In this document: piece by piece, positions 6,589-13,503 of the stretch
Layout of the letters: each line of letters opens with the position of its first letter
How positions within the stretch are numbered: the first letter of the stretch is position 1
Assembly: GCA_030037405.1 (NCBI GenBank)
Contig: JASHRK010000144.1
Span: 1-27,163 of the forward strand
Reading direction: 5' to 3'
DNA: 27,163 bases
From: Acidimicrobiales bacterium
Lineage (GTDB): Bacteria; Actinomycetota; Acidimicrobiia; Acidimicrobiales; Bog-793
Made by a program: the position numbers and the translations under genes
The notes under the pieces: generated by a model
Database searches by the model: none
Told to the model about the DNA's origin: nothing
The model's input: the letters and a program-made list of their open reading frames with translations, nothing else

Positions 6589-7646
6589 CCGGGTTGGGCC
6601 AGCTCGACGAAGAGCCACTCGAGAAGAAGCGTCTCGTTCACGTTCAGGGCCAGGCGAGATGCCGCCTCGTCTATGAGCTCGACAGCCCGGACGGCCGTCC
6701 GGCTCGACTCCTGGGAGGCGCCCAGGCGGGCTCTGTAGGCCGCCGCGAGAGCGCCGAGACCGGCGCGCAGATCGTCGGTGCGGGCTCGCCGCTGCTCACG
6801 CCGGTGCCGTGCATCCGTCTCCGCCCTCGCGGCAACCCGTTCTCCCGACCCGCCCGCCTCTTCGGCGAGACGTTCCAGCTCCTCGGCTTGGCGTCGCTTC
6901 ACCACCTCGGCGGGAGCGTTCGCCGCCGCCACGAGATCGGCGGCGAGGCTGGCAGCCGTCGCCCCCGAGCCGTCGAGCACCGACGGCACCTCCCGCCACC
7001 TCGCGAGGCGGGCTGAGTAACCTTCGTCCCGGGCGAGCACTGCAGCCCGGTCGAGCCGCCCCTGAGCCGCTTTCGCGACGGCCGCCGCCTGGGCCTCGTC
7101 CACCCCCTCCTGGCTCACCAGGAAGCTGGCGAGATCTTCCTCTGAGAGGTGGTGAAAGTCGACCCTGGCACACCTGCTGGCGATCGTGACGAAGTCCGCC
7201 GGGACGGACTCGGCTGTCACGACGATGACCGTCGTTGCAGGCGGTTCCTCGATCGTCTTGAGAAGCACGGGCGAAGCCGAGCCGATGAGGTGGAAGTCGA
7301 GCAGCACGAGAACCTGGTACGGCGCTGCCCGGGGAGTCAGGGAGGCCAACCGCACGACCTCCTGTGCCTGCGGCACGAGGATCGACGCGCCGAGGCGCTC
7401 GACGACGACGAGATCGGGATGGCGGCAGGACAGCGTTGCCTGGCACACCTCGCACTCGCCGCAGCCGCCCCGGGGGCAGAAGAGGGAGGCGGCAAAGGCG
7501 ATGGCGGCCGCCCTGCGGCCCGTTCCCGGCGGCCCGAGGAAGAGATAGGCATGGAGCGGGTTGGCGACCGAGGCGCGGAGCAGTCGAACCGCCTCCGGCT
7601 GGCCGAGGATCCGGTCGAGCACGGGGTAGGGTGCTTGCTCGCTCAC
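6567..7646 (-). CDS. holB: DNA polymerase III delta-prime subunit
   Basis: A 359-residue clamp-loader subunit. The AAA+ Walker A loop is GPPGTGRR (39-46) with arginine where an active ATPase has lysine, which is usual for delta-prime proteins and suggests little or no ATP hydrolysis. The zinc module has C57, C62, C65 and C68 (CPRGGCGECEVC). KTIEEPP (130-136) and the SRC motif (157-159), which supplies the arginine finger, are present. The C-terminal part is helical and charged, with a possible coiled coil (KRRQAEELERLAEEAGG). The GTG start shares 4 nt with the tmk stop codon (GTGA), so expression should be coupled to tmk. An open frame continues upstream to 7928 but only overlaps tmk. It is last in the hppA-topA-tmk-holB run. 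Confidence 0.93.
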   Translation of the reverse strand: MSEQAPYPVLDRILGQPEAVRLLRASVANPLHAYLFLGPPGTGRRAAAIAFAASLFCPRGGCGECEVCQATLSCRHPDLVVVERLGASILVPQAQEVVRLASLTPRAAPYQVLVLLDFHLIGSASPVLLKTIEEPPATTVIVVTAESVPADFVTIASRCARVDFHHLSEEDLASFLVSQEGVDEAQAAAVAKAAQGRLDRAAVLARDEGYSARLARWREVPSVLDGSGATAASLAADLVAAANAPAEVVKRRQAEELERLAEEAGGSGERVAARAETDARHRREQRRARTDDLRAGLGALAAAYRARLGASQESSRTAVRAVELIDEAASRLALNVNETLLLEWLFVELAQPGQPRRAF

Positions 7647-8287
7647 GACGCCGTTCCCGCCGGCGCCTCGAGACCGAGGCGCCCTCTCACCGACTCGAGC
7701 ACTGCCCCCGCCACCTCTCCTGCAGGCCTCGTGCCGTCGATGACGACCCATCGCTCCGGCTCTGCTGCCGCCTCGGCGAGAAATCCGTCGCGGACGCGCT
7801 CGTGGAAGTCGTCGGACTCCCCTTCGAAACGGTCGGAAGGCTCTCGGCGGCGAGCAAGACCGGCGGGCGCCGGTACGTCGAGGAGGATGGCGAGGTCGGG
7901 CCAGCGGCCGTTCGTGGCGATGTCGCATGCCTGGCGCACCTCGGGGATCGGCAGGCCCCGGCCATAACCCTGGTAGGCCAGCGTCGACCCGGAGAAACGA
8001 TCGACCACCACGTGCGAGCCCTCTTCCAAGAGGGGCTCTATCCGCTCGGCGAGATGCTGGGCACGCGCCGCTAGCACGAGCATCAGCTCGCTGCGGGCGG
8101 CGAGCTTCTCCGAAGAAGGCGTGAGCAGAAGCTCCCGGATCCGCTCACCGAGGGCGGTACCGCCCGGCTCCCGGGTGAGGTGGGCGCCGATGGCCCGGGC
8201 GAGCATCTGAGCCTGGGTCGTCTTGCCTGCCCCCTCTCCCCCCTCGACGCAGATCAACCGCCCGGGAGGGCGACGTTCACCCGGCAT
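7643..8287 (-). CDS. tmk: Thymidylate kinase
   Basis: A 214-residue kinase that phosphorylates dTMP to dTDP for DNA synthesis. The P-loop is GGEGAGKT (16-23), followed by TREPGGT for dTMP recognition. The DRF motif is at 96-98 within the VVDRFSGSTLAYQGYGRG stretch, and a lid-like basic segment RRREPSDRFEGE lies near residue 150. The length is normal. The ATG start lies 11 nt inside the end of topA, and the stop overlaps holB by 4 nt, so these three genes are probably translated from one mRNA. The topA-tmk-holB order is, from memory, also seen in other actinobacteria such as Streptomyces. Confidence 0.95.
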   Translation of the reverse strand: MPGERRPPGRLICVEGGEGAGKTTQAQMLARAIGAHLTREPGGTALGERIRELLLTPSSEKLAARSELMLVLAARAQHLAERIEPLLEEGSHVVVDRFSGSTLAYQGYGRGLPIPEVRQACDIATNGRWPDLAILLDVPAPAGLARRREPSDRFEGESDDFHERVRDGFLAEAAAEPERWVVIDGTRPAGEVAGAVLESVRGRLGLEAPAGTAS

Positions 8288-11090
8288 CCTTCTTCGCGCT
8301 CGCAGGTCTCTTCGCCGTGGCAGCCTTCTTCGTCACAGCCTTCTTGGTGGCAGCCCTCTTCGCCGTCGTGGCCGCCTTCGTGACAGCTGCCTTCTTCGCC
8401 GTGGCGGCCGCCTTCTTCGCCGTCGCACGTCTCGGGCGAGTCGACGGTCCGGCATCCCGTCTCATCTGCAGGAGCTCAGCCGCTCGCTCGAGGGTGATCG
8501 TCTCCTCCGAGTCCTCCTTGCGAAGCGAGGCGTTCACGGTCCCGTCGGTGACGTAGGGGCCGAAACGTCCCGAGCGAACAGTCACCGGCTGGCCCGAGCC
8601 GGGATCGACGCCCAGCTCTCTCAGGGGGACGGTCCGCTGCCCGAAGCGTCCCGGCCTCGGTGTGGCCAGCAGCTCCAGGGCCTCGTCCAACTCGATCTCG
8701 AGCAAACGGTCCTCGCTCTCGAGGCTCCTCGTCTCGGTTCCCCGCTTCAGGTACGGGCCGTACCTGCCGTTGCTGGCGGTCACCTCCTCGCCCGTCGCCG
8801 GGTCGACACCGAGCGACCTCGGCAGCGAGAGGAGCTTCATGGCCTCCTCGAGCGTCACGGTCTCGAGCGACATCCGCCGGAAGAGCGAAGAGGTCCTCGG
8901 CTTGTCGCCGTCCTCGCCTCCCGACTCGCCGAGTTGCACGTAAGGCCCGAACCGCCCCGTGCGGGCGAGCACGGTCTTGCCCGACGAGGGGTCGGTCCCG
9001 AGCAGTCGATCGCCGGAGGGGCTCGAGAGCAGCTGGTTCAGCCTCTCCGGCGTCAGCTCGTCCGGGGCCAGGTCGTCCGGGATCTGAGCCCGATCACCGC
9101 CTCGCTGGAGGTACGGCCCGTAGCGTCCGACTCGCACGACGATCTCCTCGCCGTTCTCGTCCGCCCCGACGAGGATCGAGTTCACCTCCCGGGCGTCGAT
9201 CTCCTCGAGGTGCGCCAGCACGGCGTCCTTCAAGCCGCGTGTGCCGTCGACTTGGAGGGCGTGGCGGGGCTGCTCGGATCGCTCGATGTGGTGGGACTCG
9301 CCGAAATAGAAGCGCTCCAGCCAGGGCACCTGCTCCTCGGTGCCCGAGGCGATCTCGTCGAGGTCGTCCTCCATGCTGGCGGTGAAGCCGTAGTCGACGA
9401 GGTTCGGGAAGTGGTGCTCGAGAAGGCCGACGACGGCAAAGGCGGTGAAGGACGGGACGAGGGCGCTTCCCCTCTTCCGGACGTAGCCGCGGTCCTGGAT
9501 CGTCTGGATGATGCTGGCATAGGTCGAGGGACGACCGACGCCGAGCTCCTCGAGGCGCCGGACGAGGGAGGCCTCCGTGAACCGGGCCGGCGGGCGCGTT
9601 GCGTGCTCCTCCGTCTCGAGTCCGGCGCAGAGCACGCCCTCTCCCGCGACCAGCCGGGGCAGGCGGGCTTCCTCACGGGGATCGCGCCCGCTCGCCGAGC
9701 CGTCCTCGGTCTCGTCCTCGTCCTCGCGATAGACCTGCAGGAAACCCGGAGACGCGATCACCGTCCCGGTTGCTGCGAAGACCATCGTCGTGCCGGCCGG
9801 CGCCACCGCTGCTTCCGAAGCCGTTCGTGCCTCGATCCTCACCCGCGCGCTCGTCCCGGTGGCGTCGATCATCTGAGAGGCGACGGTCCGCTGCCAGACG
9901 AGCTCGTACAGTCGGCGCTCGTCCGGCGAGAGCTCTCCGGCAAGACGGTTAGGGAGGCGGAACCGCTCTCCGGCGGGACGGATCGCCTCGTGCGCCTCTT
10001 GGGCGTTCTTCACCCGGCTCCGGTAGGTGCGAGGCTGGCTCGGCACCGACTTCGGCCCGTACAGCTCCCGGGCCTGCTCGCGAGCCGCCCTGACAGCCGT
10101 CTCGGAGAGGGTGGTCGAGTCCGTGCGCATGTAGGTGATGTAGCCGCGCTCGTAGAGCGACTGAGCGACGCGCATCGTCCGCTGCGCCGAGAAACGGAGC
10201 TTGCGCGAAGCCTCCTGCTGGAGGGTGGAGGTGATGAAGGGCGCAGCCGGCGAGCGCCGGAAGGGGCGCTCCTCGACCGATGCCACGGCGAAGTCGGCGC
10301 CGGCGAGGGCGCTCACGATCGAGGCGGACGACTCCTCGTCGAGCACCAGGACCTCGTCGGGCCGGTGGAGGGCGCCGTCCGGGCCGAAGTCCTCCGCCGT
10401 CGCCACACGCCTTGGCCCCGCCTCCACAAGCGTCGCCGCGAAAGGCTGTCCCTCCGAGGTGAACCCTCCCTCGACGCTCCACCACCTGGCAGAGGAGAAA
10501 CGCATGCGTTCCCGCTCGCGCTCGACGACGATCCGCGTGGCGACGCTCTGCACCCGCCCGGCGGACAGCCCTCTCGCCACCTTCCGCCAGAGGACCGGGG
10601 AGACCTCGTAGCCGTAGAGACGGTCGAGGATGCGCCTTGCCTCCTGTGCGTCGACGAGGCGACGGTCGAGCGCCCGGGGGTTGTCGATGGCCCCTCTGAT
10701 GGCCCCCTCGGTTATCTCGTGGAAGACCATGCGCCGGACCGGGACGCGGGGAGAGAGCACCTCGACGAGGTGCCAGGCGATCGACTCCCCCTCGCGGTCT
10801 TCGTCTGTGGCCAGGTAGAGCTCGCTCGCCTCGCCGACGAGGCGCTTCAGCTTCGTGACTTGGTCCTTCTTCTCCTTGCTGACGACGTAGAGGGCCTTGA
10901 AGTCGTTGTCGACGTCGACGCCAAGGCGCGCCCAGGGCTCCTTCTTGAAGGCCGCCGGTACCTCGGCTGCAGAACGAGGCAGGTCACGGATGTGCCCGAT
11001 CGACGACTCCACGACGTAGTCCCAGCCGAGGAAGCCCGCGATCGTCTTCGCCTTCGCCGGGGACTCCACGATGACAAGGGGCTTGGCCAT
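8277..11090 (-). CDS. topA: DNA topoisomerase I
   Basis: A 937-residue type IA topoisomerase that relaxes negative supercoils. The TOPRIM domain begins at VIVESPAKAKTI (E9) and has the acidic cluster TDEDREGE (95-102). The catalytic tyrosine is Y320 in GYITYMRTDST. The C-terminal half carries four repeats centred on GRYGPYL or GRFGPYV and ends in about 50 residues of a Lys/Ala/Thr-rich tail (AKKAAATAKKAAVTK...). There are no four-cysteine zinc fingers. This layout is known from actinobacterial TopA, where repeats and basic tail support DNA binding and processivity. The start ATG follows GGGCGAGAG and lies 13 nt after the hppA stop, so the gene is probably cotranscribed with hppA. The 3' end overlaps tmk by 11 nt. 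Confidence 0.97.
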   Translation of the reverse strand: MAKPLVIVESPAKAKTIAGFLGWDYVVESSIGHIRDLPRSAAEVPAAFKKEPWARLGVDVDNDFKALYVVSKEKKDQVTKLKRLVGEASELYLATDEDREGESIAWHLVEVLSPRVPVRRMVFHEITEGAIRGAIDNPRALDRRLVDAQEARRILDRLYGYEVSPVLWRKVARGLSAGRVQSVATRIVVERERERMRFSSARWWSVEGGFTSEGQPFAATLVEAGPRRVATAEDFGPDGALHRPDEVLVLDEESSASIVSALAGADFAVASVEERPFRRSPAAPFITSTLQQEASRKLRFSAQRTMRVAQSLYERGYITYMRTDSTTLSETAVRAAREQARELYGPKSVPSQPRTYRSRVKNAQEAHEAIRPAGERFRLPNRLAGELSPDERRLYELVWQRTVASQMIDATGTSARVRIEARTASEAAVAPAGTTMVFAATGTVIASPGFLQVYREDEDETEDGSASGRDPREEARLPRLVAGEGVLCAGLETEEHATRPPARFTEASLVRRLEELGVGRPSTYASIIQTIQDRGYVRKRGSALVPSFTAFAVVGLLEHHFPNLVDYGFTASMEDDLDEIASGTEEQVPWLERFYFGESHHIERSEQPRHALQVDGTRGLKDAVLAHLEEIDAREVNSILVGADENGEEIVVRVGRYGPYLQRGGDRAQIPDDLAPDELTPERLNQLLSSPSGDRLLGTDPSSGKTVLARTGRFGPYVQLGESGGEDGDKPRTSSLFRRMSLETVTLEEAMKLLSLPRSLGVDPATGEEVTASNGRYGPYLKRGTETRSLESEDRLLEIELDEALELLATPRPGRFGQRTVPLRELGVDPGSGQPVTVRSGRFGPYVTDGTVNASLRKEDSEETITLERAAELLQMRRDAGPSTRPRRATAKKAAATAKKAAVTKAATTAKRAATKKAVTKKAATAKRPASAKKDAG
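8283..8432 (-). repeat. Degenerate Lys/Ala codon repeats encoding the TopA tail
   Basis: The last 50 or so codons of topA are imperfect repeats of GCC/GCG/ACG and AAG codons encoding runs such as AKKAAATAKKAAV and AKRAATKK. Repetition at DNA level makes this a likely spot for length change between strains. It is part of the topA coding sequence, not a separate element. Confidence 0.6.
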
Positions 11091-11103
11091 CTCTCGCCCG
11101 ACC

Positions 11104-13437
11104 CTACGCGACAGACGCCCCAGTCGTGGAGACGGTGTCGCCGGGCTCTGGACGCTCGTCGAACGAGCCCGTCGACCTCTTGGAGAACATGATCGCCGCC
11201 AAGAGCACGGCGATCGCGATCCCGGCGATTACGAAACGAGCGCCGCTGTGCCTGAGCGTTATCACCGTCGGCAAGATGAGGAGCGACACGAGGTTCATCA
11301 CCTTGATGAGGGGGTTGAGGGCTGGTCCGGCCGTGTCCTTGAACGGGTCGCCCACGGTGTCGCCGATGACGGCCGCCTTGTGGGACTCCGATCCCTTCCC
11401 ACCGTGGTAGCCGTCCTCTATGTACTTCTTGGCGTTGTCCCAGGCGCCCCCCGAGTTCGAGAGGAAGTTCGCCATCAGCTGCCCGGTGAGGATGGTTCCC
11501 GCCAGGAAGGCGCCGAGAGCTATGTAGTTGATGAGGAAACCCACTATGACCGGGGAGAGGATCGCGAGCAACGCCGGGGTCGTGAGCTCCCGCTGCGCCG
11601 CCGCCGTGCAGATCGAGATGACCCGGCCGTAGGCAGGCTTCTCCGTGCGATCCATGATCCCGGGATGCTCGCGGAACTGGCGCCGCACCTCGACGACGAC
11701 CGTGCCCGCCGAGCGGCCGACGGCGCGAATGGCGAGGGCCGAGAAGAGAAAGGCGATCGAACCGCCGATGAGAAGGCCGATGAAGGTCGTCGGCTTGGAG
11801 ACGTTGATCTGGGTGAGCGGGTTCGAGAAGAGGGAGTTCCCGATCGCCGCGATGTGGAGCTGGGTGCCGATCGTCTCGATGAACGAGGCGAAGAGCGCCA
11901 CCGAGGCGATGACGGCAGAGCCGATGGCGACTCCCTTCGTGATCGCCTTCGTCGTGTTGCCGACGGCATCCAGGCTCACCATCACCCGTTCGGCCTCCCC
12001 GTGGAACTCCTCGGACATCTCGGCGACGCCGGCGGCATTGTCGGCGACGGGGCCGAAGGAGTCCTCCGAGATGACCATCCCCGTCTGCGAGAGCATCCCG
12101 ATACCGACGAGGGCGACGAGATAGAGGTCGACGTCGACGTTTCTTCCTCCGAGGCCGACAGCGGTGGCGATAGCGATGACGATGGCGAGCACAGCCCAGA
12201 CGCTCGACTCGAGGCCGAGCGAGATCCCTGAGAGCACCGTCGTCGCCGGCCCCGTGCGCGTCGACTCGGCGACCTCTCGCACCGGGCGCGTCTCTGTGGA
12301 GGTGAAGTACTCCGTGATGAGGCTGGCGACGACGGCGAGGGCGACCCCGACGAGGACGGCGAAGAAGACCTTCAGCTCGTGCATGAAGAACTGCGCGACG
12401 AGGAAGGCGCCGACGAGGGTCAGCACCGCCGAGGTGCGGAACCCGCGGTTGATGGGCGCCATCGCAGACTTGTCGCTCTCTCTCGCCCGCACGATGAGTA
12501 TCCCGAACGCCGAGGTGAGGATGCCGATCCCGACGACTACGAGCGGGTAGATGAGCCCCCTCGCCCAGGCGGCGGGGTCGTGGGCGTAGAGGGTCTTGAA
12601 GGCCGAGTAGCCGAGGATGAGGGAAGCGATGATCGTGATCTCGTAGGACTCGAAGAGGTCGGCGGCCATCCCGGCGCAGTCGCCGACGTTGTCGCCGACG
12701 TTGTCGGCGATCGTCGCCGCGTTGCGCGGGTCGTCCTCGGGGATCCCCGCCTCCACCTTGCCCACGAGGTCGGCGCCCACGTCAGCAGCCTTCGTGAAGA
12801 TGCCCCCTCCGACCCGCATGAAGAGGGCGAGAAGGGAGGCACCGAAGCCAAAGCCGACGAGCACGGCCGTGGCGGTGTTCTGGAAGATGAAGACGATGCC
12901 GGTGGCGCCGATGATGCCGAGCCCGACGCAGAACATGCCCGTGACGCCACCGGTCCTGAAGGCCACCCGCAGCGCCGCCGGCAGCCGCCCGTCACGGGCG
13001 GCGGCCGCCGTGCGCACGTTCCCCCTCACGGCAATGCTCATGCCGATGAACCCCGTGAGCGACGAGAAGGTCGCCCCGATGATGAAGGCGATCGCCCGAG
13101 AGAAGCCCGCGGAGAGAAACGTCAGGGCTACGCGACCATCGGGAGCGACCACCTTCGTCGCCGTGAAGAACACGAGGACGAAAAGCGGGACGACGATCAT
13201 GGCGATCGTGCGGAACTGCCGCCGCAGGAAGGCGACAGCACCCTCTTGGATGGCGGCGGCGATCTCGCGCATCGTAGGCGTGCCCTGATCGGCGGCGAGA
13301 ACGCCCCGCATCAGGTACAGAGCTACGAGAATTGCGACGGCTCCGGTGGCAAGGGCAAAGCCCAGCCAGGCGCGCTCGGCACCGCTGAGCGAGAATGCCT
13401 GGTAACCGCCGGAGCTCGCAAGGAGGTGGGACTGCAC
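11104..13437 (-). CDS. hppA: K+-independent, H+-translocating membrane pyrophosphatase
   Basis: A 777-residue polytopic membrane enzyme that couples pyrophosphate hydrolysis to proton pumping. The substrate and Mg2+ site is intact: GGGIFTKAADVGADLVGKVE, then DDPRNAATIADNVGDNVGDC, and near the C-terminus GDTVGDPFKDTAGPALNP. The diagnostic GNTTKAITKG (lysine at about residue 497) marks the K+-independent class; K+-dependent enzymes have alanine there. The start is GTG 13437 with AGGAG 8 nt upstream. A TTG at 13440 with a 5-nt spacing is an alternative. A well-formed promoter lies immediately upstream, so transcription is separate from the permease gene. TopA follows after 13 nt. The pump may remove pyrophosphate released by nucleic-acid synthesis, but that link to topA/tmk/holB is my inference. 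Confidence 0.97.
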   Translation of the reverse strand: MQSHLLASSGGYQAFSLSGAERAWLGFALATGAVAILVALYLMRGVLAADQGTPTMREIAAAIQEGAVAFLRRQFRTIAMIVVPLFVLVFFTATKVVAPDGRVALTFLSAGFSRAIAFIIGATFSSLTGFIGMSIAVRGNVRTAAAARDGRLPAALRVAFRTGGVTGMFCVGLGIIGATGIVFIFQNTATAVLVGFGFGASLLALFMRVGGGIFTKAADVGADLVGKVEAGIPEDDPRNAATIADNVGDNVGDCAGMAADLFESYEITIIASLILGYSAFKTLYAHDPAAWARGLIYPLVVVGIGILTSAFGILIVRARESDKSAMAPINRGFRTSAVLTLVGAFLVAQFFMHELKVFFAVLVGVALAVVASLITEYFTSTETRPVREVAESTRTGPATTVLSGISLGLESSVWAVLAIVIAIATAVGLGGRNVDVDLYLVALVGIGMLSQTGMVISEDSFGPVADNAAGVAEMSEEFHGEAERVMVSLDAVGNTTKAITKGVAIGSAVIASVALFASFIETIGTQLHIAAIGNSLFSNPLTQINVSKPTTFIGLLIGGSIAFLFSALAIRAVGRSAGTVVVEVRRQFREHPGIMDRTEKPAYGRVISICTAAAQRELTTPALLAILSPVIVGFLINYIALGAFLAGTILTGQLMANFLSNSGGAWDNAKKYIEDGYHGGKGSESHKAAVIGDTVGDPFKDTAGPALNPLIKVMNLVSLLILPTVITLRHSGARFVIAGIAIAVLLAAIMFSKRSTGSFDERPEPGDTVSTTGASVA

Positions 13438-13467
13438 CAATCGGGCTCCTTTTGTCAGGTCGGGGCG

Positions 13468-13496
13468 AGGATAACGACTCCGGCGCGCCAGTTCAA
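13468..13496 (-). promoter_or_regulatory. Sigma-70-type promoter of hppA-topA-tmk-holB
   Basis: Reading the minus strand, a -35 box TTGAAC (13496-13491) is followed by exactly 17 nt and a -10 box TATCCT (13473-13468). Transcription would begin near 13461, giving a leader of about 25 nt that contains the AAAAGGAG ribosome site (13453-13446). This is the clearest promoter in the window. It begins 8 nt beyond the permease stop codon. Confidence 0.7.
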
Positions 13497-13503
13497 GATT
13501 TCA

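Noticed and set aside
7604..7646. An apparent broken ATP site in HolB (GPPGTGRR)
   Set aside because: Loss of the Walker A lysine is normal in delta-prime subunits, which act as structural clamp-loader parts, so it is not evidence of decay.
8223..11192. A plus-strand open frame of nearly 1,000 codons opposite topA
   Set aside because: It is the mirror of topA codon bias. The topA strand carries TOPRIM, the active tyrosine and C-terminal repeats, while the other strand shows only Arg/Leu-rich sequence.
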